From Candidatus Aminicenantota bacterium (lineage in GTDB: Bacteria > Acidobacteriota > Aminicenantia > Aminicenantales > JAFGAV01), in NCBI GenBank assembly GCA_016867615.1, contig VGJG01000134.1, positions 1 to 5,729 of the forward strand: 5,729 nt of DNA. Direction: 5' to 3'. The notes under the pieces were generated by a model, which searched no databases, was not told the DNA's origin, and saw nothing but the letters and a program-made list of their open reading frames with translations. A program made the position numbers and the translations under genes. Below, piece after piece: positions 1 through 5,129 of the stretch. The number at the start of each line of letters is the position of its first letter. The first letter of the stretch is position 1.

Positions 1-90
1 GACCGCCAGCTCGCGGAGGAGGTTTCTGAAGTAGACGCCCACGCCCGTTTCTTCTTTGAGGAAAGGGCGGAGGTCGAACCCGATGCGCAT
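1..90 (-). CDS. Glycosyltransferase family 4-type protein, N-terminal fragment
   Basis: Only the first 30 codons are visible; the gene continues past the left edge. Read on the minus strand from the ATG at 90-88, the protein begins MRIGFDLRPFLKEETGVG and goes on VYFRNLLRELAV. This is the usual N-terminus of GT-B fold, family 4 glycosyltransferases: a first Rossmann beta strand (MRIGFDLR), then a glycine-rich TGVGVYFRNLL loop and helix where the acceptor side of the enzyme begins. Such enzymes move a sugar from a nucleotide-sugar donor onto a glycan or lipid at the cytoplasmic membrane, typically in exopolysaccharide or LPS synthesis; donor and acceptor cannot be read here. A GAGGG at 98-94 lies only 3 bases from the ATG, closer than ideal. 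The gene diverges from the M20 gene and has its own candidate promoter. Family call is firm for so short a piece; substrate is unknown. Confidence 0.8.
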   Translation of the reverse strand, partial: MRIGFDLRPFLKEETGVGVYFRNLLRELAV

Positions 91-98
91 CGGCCCTC

Positions 99-127
99 AA
101 TGTATGCGCAACCCCCTAAAAAGTCAA
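99..127 (-). promoter_or_regulatory. Candidate sigma70-type promoter for the glycosyltransferase gene
   Basis: On the minus strand, TTGACT (127-122) is followed after 17 bases by TACATT (104-99). The -35 box matches consensus at five of six positions. A start about seven bases downstream would fall near position 92, almost on the ATG at 90, so the message would be leaderless or nearly so. Inferred from boxes and spacing only. Confidence 0.5.
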
Positions 128-154
128 CGCGGCGCGGCCGGGGGGCGCACGATA

Positions 155-184
155 TTGCCTCCCCGAGCCGGGGCGTGCTAAGAT
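155..184 (+). promoter_or_regulatory. Candidate extended -10 promoter for the M20-cutA unit
   Basis: TTGCCT (155-160), an 18-base spacer, then TAAGAT (179-184), with TG at 176-177 one base before the -10 box (extended -10). Expected transcription start is about 191. The -10 box covers the in-frame ATG at 183, so that ATG would not be in the message, which supports the start at 216. Its -35 lies 27 bases from the glycosyltransferase -35: back-to-back divergent promoters. Confidence 0.5.
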
Positions 185-205
185 GTCCGCAATCAGAATG
201 ATTTC

Positions 206-209
206 GAGG
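206..209 (+). promoter_or_regulatory. Ribosome binding site deciding the M20 start
   Basis: GAGG ends 6 bases before the ATG at 216. The alternative upstream in-frame ATGs at 183 and 198 have no comparable site at good distance. Confidence 0.55.
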
Positions 210-215
210 CTGCCC

Positions 216-1445
216 ATGAACGCATTCGACAGAATCTCAAAGCGCATCGACGCCCTGCGGGACGAGATGATCGACGCCCAGGTCAAGCTCTGCTCCCTTC
301 CGGCCATAGCGCCCTCCTCCGGGGGCGAGGGCGAGACGAAGAAAGCGGAATATCTGCTGGAGTTGCTGAAAAGGACGGGCTTCCAGGAAATCTCCCTGGT
401 CAAAGCGCCTGACCCGGACGCGCCCTCGGGATTCCGTCCGAACATCCTGGCCTGGTTCAAGGGCCGGAGTTCCGCCCGGACGGCCTGGGTCATGACTCAT
501 ATGGATGTCGTGCCGCCCGGCGACCTTTCGCTCTGGCGGGGGGACCCGTACAAGGCCTGGGTCGAGGAGGGCCGGATCTACGGCCGGGGGACGGAGGACA
601 ACCAGCAGGACATGGTCGCCTCGCTGTTCGCCGTCCGGGCCCTGCGCGAGGAGGGAATCCGGCCGCCGTACGACGCCGCCGTGGCCCTCGTAGCCGACGA
701 AGAAACGGGCAGCGAAAAAGGCATCGGCTATGTGCTGAACGGCTCCAGCCCCTTCCGCAAGGACGACCTCATCCTCGTGCCCGACGCGGGCAGCCGCGAC
801 GGGTCGATGATCGAAGTGGCCGAGAAGAGCATCCTCTGGCTGAAGTTCAAGACCCTGGGCAAGCAGGCCCACGGCTCGACCCCGGAGAAGGGCGTCAACA
901 GCTTCCGGGCGGCCAGCCGCCTCGTGATCGAGCTCGAAAAGCTCTACCGCCTGTTCCCCGAGGCGAACAGGCTCTTCGACCCCCCCGGTTCGACGTTCGA
1001 GCCCACCAAGAAGGAAGCCAACGTCCCCAACATCAACACCATTCCCGGGGACGACGTATTCTTTATGGACAGCCGCATTCTGCCGTCTTACGACGTGGAG
1101 GAGGTCCTGAAGAAGGTCCGGACCCTCACCCGGCGGGTCGAGGTCGCCTCCCGGGTCAAGATCCAGGTCGAGGAGGTCCAGAAGGCGCCGGCCGCTCCGC
1201 CGACGAGCGTGCGGGCGCCCGTCGTGCAGGCCCTCAAGAAAGCCGTCAAGGATGTCTACGGCGTCGCCGGCCGGGCCAAGGGGATCGGCGGCGGGACGGT
1301 GGCCGCCCTGTTCCGGAGGGCCGGCTATGAAGCCGCCTGCTGGTCGAAGCTCGACGACACGCTCCACCAGCCGAACGAATACTGCGTCATCGACAACATG
1401 CTGGGCGACGCCAAGGTCTTCGCCCACGTCTTCCTGGGAAAATGA
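216..1445 (+). CDS. M20 family zinc metallo-hydrolase (DapE/ArgE/carboxypeptidase-like)
   Basis: Cytoplasmic di-zinc amidohydrolase of the M20 family, which cleaves N-acyl amino acids or small peptides. From the ATG at 216 (409 residues) all expected metal-site elements are present: THMDVV with His95 and Asp97, GRGTEDN with the bridging Asp128, ADEETGS with catalytic-base Glu162 and ligand Glu163, LVPDAG with ligand Asp190, and DDTLHQPNEY with ligand His384. The inserted dimerisation domain is marked by KQAHGSTPEKG (His219), INTIPG and DSRILP, and GIGGGT near residue 357 belongs to the C-terminal catalytic half. Length is normal, with no break. The GRG-x-EDNQQ variant resembles proteins often labelled succinyl-diaminopimelate desuccinylase, but no lysine-pathway gene is near, so the substrate stays open (dipeptidase, deacylase or desuccinylase). 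An upstream in-frame ATG at 183 would add 11 residues; I prefer 216 because of its GAGG and because a promoter -10 covers 183. The stop overlaps the cutA start (ATGA), so the two genes are probably translationally coupled. Confidence 0.92.
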   Translation: MNAFDRISKRIDALRDEMIDAQVKLCSLPAIAPSSGGEGETKKAEYLLELLKRTGFQEISLVKAPDPDAPSGFRPNILAWFKGRSSARTAWVMTHMDVVPPGDLSLWRGDPYKAWVEEGRIYGRGTEDNQQDMVASLFAVRALREEGIRPPYDAAVALVADEETGSEKGIGYVLNGSSPFRKDDLILVPDAGSRDGSMIEVAEKSILWLKFKTLGKQAHGSTPEKGVNSFRAASRLVIELEKLYRLFPEANRLFDPPGSTFEPTKKEANVPNINTIPGDDVFFMDSRILPSYDVEEVLKKVRTLTRRVEVASRVKIQVEEVQKAPAAPPTSVRAPVVQALKKAVKDVYGVAGRAKGIGGGTVAALFRRAGYEAACWSKLDDTLHQPNEYCVIDNMLGDAKVFAHVFLGK

Positions 1446-1765
1446 GCGAATTCCTCCTGGTCCTGACCACGGTCCCGGACGAGGCCAAGGGGCGGGAGAT
1501 CGCCCGGGCCCTGGTGGAGAAGCGTCTGGCCGCCTGCGTCACGGTCACGGCCGAGGCCGGGTCGTTCTACCGCTGGAAGGGAAAGGTCTGCGAGGACGCC
1601 GAGCGGATTTTGCTCATCAAGACTCGAGCCGAGCTCTTCCCCGCCCTGGAGGAGGCCCTGCGGAGCCTCCACCCCTATGAAGTTCCGGAGCTCATCGCCC
1701 TGCCCGTGGCGCAGGGGGCCGCGAGCTACCTGAACTGGCTTAGGGACGAGACGGGGAACCCCTGA
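1442..1765 (+). CDS. cutA: CutA1 divalent-ion tolerance protein
   Basis: Small 107-residue protein of the CutA1 family, ferredoxin-like-fold subunits that assemble into very stable trimers. The family was named for copper tolerance in E. coli, though its biochemical role is still uncertain (metal binding and a PII-like signalling fold have been proposed). Family hallmarks are visible in order: LLVLTTVPDEAKGREIA (5-21), RLAACV (28-33), the core strand FYRWKGKV (42-49), ILLIKTR (56-62), HPYEVPELIALPV (77-89) and YLNWL (96-100). Length is typical and the frame is intact. The start ATG overlaps the M20 stop by 4 bases, with a weak TGGGAA just upstream, so expression probably depends on coupling to the M20 gene and the promoter at 155-184. 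The last 26 bases overlap the 3' end of the oppositely oriented deacetylase gene. Confidence 0.95.
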   Translation: MSEFLLVLTTVPDEAKGREIARALVEKRLAACVTVTAEAGSFYRWKGKVCEDAERILLIKTRAELFPALEEALRSLHPYEVPELIALPVAQGAASYLNWLRDETGNP

Positions 1766-2708
1766 AGCGGCGCAGCGCCCTCTCGGCGACGGCGATCGTG
1801 CCGAGGTGGATCGAGACCACGTCCTCGACGTCGGCCGCATAGCCGCCCGCCAGGACAACGGCCGCGGGGATGCCGAGACGACGGGCGTTCTCGAGCACAA
1901 GGCGGTCCCTCTCGCGCAAACCCTCCCGGGTCACCTTCAGGCCGCCCAGCTGGTCCCCCAGATAGGGGTCGGCCCCCGCCAGGTAGAAAACGATGTCGGG
2001 TTCGAACTCCCGGTAGAGCCGCGGAAAATAGGCGTTCATGGCGGCCAGATATTCCTCGTCCCCATCGCCCGACCACAGGCCGACGTCCACTCTGCTCTGC
2101 GGTTTCTCGGCGGGATAGACGTCCATCTGGTGGATGGAGAAAGTGAACACGAACCCCTGCCGGGAAAATATCGAGGCCGTCCCGTTGCCCTGATGCAGGT
2201 CGCAGTCGACGATCATGGCCTTCCGGATCTTCCTCTCGACCTTGAGCTTGAGACAGGCCACGGCCACGTCGTTGAGCATGCAGAAACCCTCGCCGTGGTC
2301 GGGAAAGGCATGATGGAACCCCCCGCCGAGGTGGACGGCCAGGCCGCATCTCAAGGCCTCCTCGGCGGCGAGGATCGTGCCGCCCACGGTCAGCCAGGCG
2401 AACCGGACGAGGTCCTGGGAATAGGGCAGCTCCAGGACGGCAGCCTCGGTGTGGGACAGACCGCCCGTCTTCAGCTTGCGGATATACTTTGGGGTGTGAA
2501 CGAGGAGAAGCTCCTTCTCCGTCGCCGGGCGCGGCTTCAGGAAATCCTCCCGCCGGGCCCCCCGGGAGACCAGCTGCTCATACACCATGCGGTATTTTTT
2601 CACCGGAAAAACGTGTTTGCCCGTGGGCCACATCCAGTACTCGGGGCTGTAGATGTAGCTCAGCCGCGGCCGGCGGCCGGAGAAGAGCAGAGACAGAAAG
2701 TTCGGCAT
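1740..2708 (-). CDS. HDAC-family deacetylase, class IV (HDAC11-like)
   Basis: Zinc-dependent arginase/deacetylase-fold enzyme, 322 residues. Visible elements: GKHVFPVKKYR (30-40), the HAPLY-like LVHTPKYI (69-76), GGGFHHAFPDHGEGFC (128-143) with the tandem His132/His133, VDCDLHQGNGT (167-177) with metal ligands Asp170 and His172 and potassium-site Asp168, AGADPYLGDQLGG (244-256) with ligand Asp247, and LAGGYA with catalytic Tyr290. All catalytic residues are kept. HQGNG instead of the HHGDG of class I, and GDQLGGL after the third ligand, match class IV enzymes related to eukaryotic HDAC11, which remove long acyl groups from lysine; AcuC-like or polyamine-type activity cannot be excluded. The start is bounded by an in-frame stop at 2726-2724, so ATG 2708 is the only ATG before the conserved domain. 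It adds about 15 residues before SYIYSPEYWMWP. No close Shine-Dalgarno is seen (AGGA is 13 bases away), fitting a short-leader message. It diverges from proline dehydrogenase and converges on cutA. Confidence 0.92.
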   Translation of the reverse strand: MPNFLSLLFSGRRPRLSYIYSPEYWMWPTGKHVFPVKKYRMVYEQLVSRGARREDFLKPRPATEKELLLVHTPKYIRKLKTGGLSHTEAAVLELPYSQDLVRFAWLTVGGTILAAEEALRCGLAVHLGGGFHHAFPDHGEGFCMLNDVAVACLKLKVERKIRKAMIVDCDLHQGNGTASIFSRQGFVFTFSIHQMDVYPAEKPQSRVDVGLWSGDGDEEYLAAMNAYFPRLYREFEPDIVFYLAGADPYLGDQLGGLKVTREGLRERDRLVLENARRLGIPAAVVLAGGYAADVEDVVSIHLGTIAVAERALRRFRGSPSRP

Positions 2709-2725
2709 GTCGGCAAAGAAATCCT

Positions 2726-2754
2726 ACCATACCAGAAAACCGGGACGGGGTAAA
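2726..2754 (-). promoter_or_regulatory. Candidate extended -10 promoter for the deacetylase gene
   Basis: Minus strand: TTTACC (2754-2749), a 17-base spacer, TATGGT (2731-2726), with a TGG extension directly before the -10. The predicted start near 2719 leaves a leader of about 10 bases with no Shine-Dalgarno. It overlaps two units of the repeat array at 2735-2774. Confidence 0.5.
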
Positions 2755-2774
2755 CGGCGGGCGGGGAAAACCGC
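2735..2774. repeat. Three short near-repeats between divergent -35 boxes (candidate operator)
   Basis: GAAAACCG at 2735-2742, GTAAACGG at 2750-2757 and GAAAACCG again at 2766-2773. Units one and three are identical, and unit two matches at six of eight positions. In longer form, 2746-2758 and 2762-2774 agree at 11 of 13 bases. Spacing is 15 and 16 bases. The array covers the spacer and -35 of the deacetylase promoter and ends just before the proline dehydrogenase -35. This is the layout expected for a shared regulator site, but no regulator gene is present, so function is inferred. Confidence 0.35.
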
Positions 2775-2804
2775 TTGAAATCGGCGGTTGAAAATAAATA
2801 TGAT
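2775..2804 (+). promoter_or_regulatory. Candidate promoter for proline dehydrogenase
   Basis: TTGAAA (2775-2780), an 18-base spacer, TATGAT (2799-2804). Each box differs from consensus by one or two bases, and the DNA around the -10 is the most AT-rich in the window. The expected start near 2811 gives a leader of about 37 bases. The -35 sits in the 9-base loop of an inverted repeat, AACCGC (2769-2774) and GCGGTT (2784-2789), a possible operator. Confidence 0.6.
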
Positions 2805-2833
2805 AGAGGCTCATGTTTCGTCCCAAGCCAACC

Positions 2834-2839
2834 AAGGAG
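2834..2839 (+). promoter_or_regulatory. Strong Shine-Dalgarno fixing the proline dehydrogenase start
   Basis: AAGGAG ends 8 bases before the ATG at 2848, an ideal arrangement. The longer reading from TTG 2788 would begin inside the promoter and has no such site. Confidence 0.8.
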
Positions 2840-2847
2840 TCCCGTCC

Positions 2848-3693
2848 ATGAAACTTCTCACCCGCATGGCCCGCAGCTTCGTCGCCGGCGAAACGGCCGA
2901 GGAAGCGCTCAAGCAGGTCCATAAGCTTCGTGACAAGGGCATCATGGTCACCCTGGACATCCTGGGCGAGAGCGTCACCGACCGCGCCCAGGCGGACAAG
3001 GCCGTCCGGGATTACCTCGACCTGCTCGATACGCTGAAGAAGAACAAGTCCGACAGCCACATCTCCCTGAAGCTGACCCAGATGGGCCTGGACATCGACG
3101 ACGAGTACTGCTACCGGAACATGGTCAAGATCGCCGCCCGGGCCGCCGCCGCCCGGCGCTTCGTCCGCATCGACATGGAGGGCTCGGCCCTGACCCAGAG
3201 GACCCTGGACATCTTCACCCGCCTGCGGAAGAAATACGACAACGTGGGCATCGTCGTCCAGGCCTACCTGCACCGCACGGAGAAGGACGTGGCCGACATC
3301 CTCAAGGCCAAGGGCACGATCCGGCTGTGCAAGGGCGCCTACAAGGAGCCGGCGGAGGTGGCCATCAAGAAGATGAAGGACATCCGCGAGAGCTTCATCA
3401 AGCTGGCCAAGACGCTCTTCGCCGCCAAGAGCTACGCGGCCATCGCCACCCACGACTCGAAGCTCATCGACTGGACGAAACGATACGTCGAGGAGAACAA
3501 CATCCCCCGGGAGGCCTTCGAGTTCCAGATGCTCTACGGGCTGCGGAACAAGACCCAGCAGAAGCTCGCCGCGGACGGCTGGCGCGTCCGCGCCTATGTG
3601 CCCTTCGGCACGCACTGGATCCCCTACTTCTCCCGCCGCCTCAGGGAGCGCAAGGAGAACGTCTTCGTCGTTATGAAAAACATGTTCCGCTGA
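2848..3693 (+). CDS. Proline dehydrogenase, monofunctional (FAD-dependent)
   Basis: Oxidises L-proline to delta1-pyrroline-5-carboxylate with FAD, passing electrons to the respiratory chain; usually bound loosely at the inner face of the cytoplasmic membrane. The 281-residue protein matches the small one-domain (beta/alpha)8 enzymes, not the large bifunctional PutA. Motifs: RSFVAGET (9-16), VTLDILGE (34-41), SLKLTQMGL (73-81), RIDMEGS (107-113), VVQAYLHRTE (137-146), LCKGAYKEP (160-168), ATHD (200-203), FEFQMLYGLR (224-233), YVPFG (250-254) and YFSRRLRER (260-268). In known enzymes the paired arginines of the last motif (263-264) hold the proline carboxylate. I start at ATG 2848 because of AAGGAG at 2834-2839; a TTG start at 2788 would overlap the promoter. 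No pyrroline-5-carboxylate dehydrogenase gene is visible, so the second step must be encoded elsewhere. The gene stands alone, with its own promoter and a hairpin after the stop. Confidence 0.94.
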   Translation: MKLLTRMARSFVAGETAEEALKQVHKLRDKGIMVTLDILGESVTDRAQADKAVRDYLDLLDTLKKNKSDSHISLKLTQMGLDIDDEYCYRNMVKIAARAAAARRFVRIDMEGSALTQRTLDIFTRLRKKYDNVGIVVQAYLHRTEKDVADILKAKGTIRLCKGAYKEPAEVAIKKMKDIRESFIKLAKTLFAAKSYAAIATHDSKLIDWTKRYVEENNIPREAFEFQMLYGLRNKTQQKLAADGWRVRAYVPFGTHWIPYFSRRLRERKENVFVVMKNMFR

Positions 3694-3708
3694 GGGCGGA
3701 GCGTTCTT

Positions 3709-3736
3709 CTCCGGTTTCGCCGCAACGCGGCCGGAG
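3709..3736 (+). terminator. Stem-loop after the proline dehydrogenase stop
   Basis: CTCCGG (3709-3714) and CCGC (3720-3723) pair with GCGG (3727-3730) and CCGGAG (3731-3736). This gives ten base pairs with a 5-base bulge (TTTCG) and an AAC loop, starting 15 bases after the stop. No T-run follows, so it is not a classic intrinsic terminator; it may protect the 3' end or act with Rho. Confidence 0.45.
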
Positions 3737-3769
3737 TTCCGGGAGCGCGCGGCGCGGCACCCCCGCCGG

Positions 3770-3816
3770 GCGCCCTGAGGGCGCGTCCGTACGATTTTCA
3801 TTGACAGGACGCGCCC
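3770..3816. repeat. Overlapping inverted repeats running into the AKR-like gene promoter
   Basis: GGGCGCGTCC (3779-3788) is mirrored exactly by GGACGCGCCC (3807-3816) across an 18-base loop that contains the -35 TTGACA. The left arm can instead pair with GCGCCC (3770-3775) in a tight hairpin with a TGA loop, so the two folds exclude each other. A short T-run (3795-3798) lies 10 bases after the tight hairpin. Possible roles are an operator over the promoter or a weak terminator of the upstream transcript. Confidence 0.5.
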
Positions 3817-3829
3817 GGGTGGGTAACCT
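3801..3829 (+). promoter_or_regulatory. Near-consensus promoter for the AKR-like gene
   Basis: TTGACA (3801-3806) is a perfect -35; after 17 bases comes TAACCT (3824-3829). The expected start is near 3836, about 14 bases before the ATG at 3850. GACAGG (3803-3808) and CCTGTC (3827-3832) form a further 6-bp inverted repeat bracketing the promoter. Confidence 0.65.
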
Positions 3830-3849
3830 GTCCCGGGAGATCGGAAGAA

Positions 3850-5079
3850 ATGAAACACACCCTTCATCTCAAGCGCCGGGAATTCCTGAGGAGCGCCGCC
3901 GCGGCCGCGGCGGCGGGGATGGCCGGGGGCCTGGCCGGCCCCTCCCTGTTCGCCTCCGGCGACCCCGTCGGGGAGGCCGCCCGGAAAGTCGACCGCCTGC
4001 CCCGCCGGAAGCTCGGCTACAGCGGCCGCGAGGTGAGCGTCCTCATCGGCGCCGGCGATATGGCCTCGGCCCTCGCGGAAGCGGCCGTCCTGTGCGGCGT
4101 CAACTACTGGCACAAGGCCAACCGCTGGAGCGGAGGGGAGGTGCCGGCGGCCGTCCTGAAGAACCGGGAGGAGCACTATTGCCAGGTGACCGTGGACCGG
4201 GTCGGGGGCAACCATGAAACCGGCCGCTTCGATGAAGAAGCCCACTACGACTTCGTCAAGGAGACGCTCCGGAGCACCGGCCTCGGCTACTTCGACGACA
4301 TGCAGCTGCATTACGGCTATCACAACCGGGCGGAGGTCAAGTCCGACCGAAGCTTCATCCGGGCCTTCGAGCGGCTGAAGAAAGAGGGCTTGGTGAAGCA
4401 CCTCTGCCTCTCCCAGCACGGATACGCCGGCAACGCCAGAGTGCCCGGCGGCGAGAGCGCGGCCGCGGTCCTGACCGCCGTGGTCGAGGACGGCCTCTAC
4501 GAGCATGCCCAGATCATCTATTCCTACGGCCAGGACGCGGAGATCGACTCCTTCCTGAGCTTTGCCCGCCGGAAGAATTTCGGGACGACGGCCATGAAGA
4601 CCGCCCGGGGCCTGGGCCGGATGAAACAGGACGGGGATTTCATGGCCGCGCTTCCTGAGGGCACGGCCCCCCACAACGCGCTCGTCCGCTGGCTGACCAC
4701 GGCCACGGAGCTCGACACGGTCGTCATCCGCGTCCGCAGCCTGGAAGAATTCGTCGAGACTTTCTCCGGGGCCGGGAAATCCCTGCGGAGCGGGGACGCC
4801 CGGGCCATAGCGATGATGACGGCGCGGGCAGACGGGACGGCCTGCCGCCTGTGCACCGCATGCCAGCCGCATTGCCCCCGCCGCGTGCCCATCGCCGAGA
4901 TCCTGCGCTTCGAACGCTACGCTCTCGACGACGGCGACCGGTCCAAGGCCAGGGCCCTCTACGCCGGGCTCGACCGCCGGGCCGACGCCTGCGCCGCCTG
5001 CGGGACCTGTGTGGCGCATTGCCCGCAGAGCCTGCCCATCCCCGACAGGCTGGCCGCGGCCCATTCCGTCCTCGCCTGA
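3850..5079 (+). CDS. Tat-exported aldo/keto-reductase-like protein with two C-terminal [4Fe-4S] motifs
   Basis: Predicted exported redox protein of 409 residues. A twin-arginine signal opens it: KRREFLRS (8-15) followed by an Ala/Gly-rich hydrophobic stretch to about residue 35. Residues about 53-310 resemble aldo/keto reductases (COG1453-like): RKLGYSGREVSVLIGAGD, a GVNY strand, LRSTGLGYFDDMQLH, FERLKKEGLVKHLCLS, and the late strand VVIRVRSLEEFVETF. The C-terminus carries two ferredoxin-type motifs, Cys332/335/338/342 and Cys381/384/387/391, each ending in CP, enough for two [4Fe-4S] clusters. The canonical AKR tetrad is largely missing: where DTA-x-x-Y is expected the protein reads HKANRW (88-93), the Lys position reads as Val115 or Asp116, and only His154 remains. 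NADPH-dependent carbonyl reduction is therefore doubtful; electron transfer through the clusters is more likely. Export of a folded, cofactor-loaded protein fits the Tat route. The start ATG has GGAAG close by and GGGAG further upstream. Substrate unknown. Confidence 0.85.
   Translation: MKHTLHLKRREFLRSAAAAAAAGMAGGLAGPSLFASGDPVGEAARKVDRLPRRKLGYSGREVSVLIGAGDMASALAEAAVLCGVNYWHKANRWSGGEVPAAVLKNREEHYCQVTVDRVGGNHETGRFDEEAHYDFVKETLRSTGLGYFDDMQLHYGYHNRAEVKSDRSFIRAFERLKKEGLVKHLCLSQHGYAGNARVPGGESAAAVLTAVVEDGLYEHAQIIYSYGQDAEIDSFLSFARRKNFGTTAMKTARGLGRMKQDGDFMAALPEGTAPHNALVRWLTTATELDTVVIRVRSLEEFVETFSGAGKSLRSGDARAIAMMTARADGTACRLCTACQPHCPRRVPIAEILRFERYALDDGDRSKARALYAGLDRRADACAACGTCVAHCPQSLPIPDRLAAAHSVLA
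3894..3915. repeat. 22-bp perfect palindrome in the Tat signal codons
   Basis: Every base from 3894 to 3904 pairs with its mirror from 3915 back to 3905, all G or C. It lies about 45 bases inside the AKR-like gene and encodes the alanine run of the signal peptide. Most simply a by-product of repeated GCC/GCG alanine codons. Confidence 0.6.
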
Positions 5080-5094
5080 CCGGGGAAAGGAATG

Positions 5095-5129
5095 CGGCCG
5101 TTTGCTATTTTAATGGCCGGTGATATTTT
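5095..5129 (+). terminator. Candidate terminator between the AKR-like and transglutaminase-like genes
   Basis: CGGCCGTT (5095-5102) pairs with AATGGCCG (5112-5119), eight pairs including one G-T, around the loop TGCTATTTT. A T-run (5126-5129) follows on the plus strand. It starts 16 bases after the AKR-like stop. In the minus direction the stem is weaker but holds the stop codon of the opposing gene in its loop, with CATTCCTTTCC following, so weak two-way termination is possible. Confidence 0.5.

Noticed and set aside
161..173. CCCC/GGGG small hairpin upstream of the M20 gene
   Set aside because: Only four pairs, within a promoter spacer, and expected often in such GC-rich DNA.
980..1005. 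GGTTCGA resembling a tRNA T-loop
   Set aside because: Inside conserved M20 coding sequence with no matching stems.
237..1427. 396-codon minus-strand frame opposite the M20 gene
   Set aside because: Same shadow effect; the plus-strand frame carries every M20 metal ligand, while the minus frame has biased composition and no motif.
1753..1779. GGGGAACCCC and GGCGCAGCGCC as a terminator between cutA and the deacetylase gene
   Set aside because: Loops are too small for stable stems, no T-run follows on either strand, and both lie in coding sequence of one or the other gene.
1995..2015. tRNA T-arm look-alike (GGGTTCGAAC type)
   Set aside because: It falls in codons for the deacetylase residues EFEPD, and no anticodon arm, D-arm or acceptor stem can be placed around it.
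1806..2753. Plus-strand frame of 315 codons opposite the deacetylase gene
   Set aside because: It is the complement of a gene with a complete HDAC active site and has no motif or ribosome binding site of its own.
2578..5064. Very long open frame on the minus strand (828 codons) opposite proline dehydrogenase and the AKR-like gene
   Set aside because: It is antisense to two well-recognised genes, crosses their promoters and intergenic DNA, and its translation is a low-complexity Gly/Val/Asp/Leu/Ala mix with no recognisable domain. GC-rich third positions commonly keep such antisense frames free of stops.
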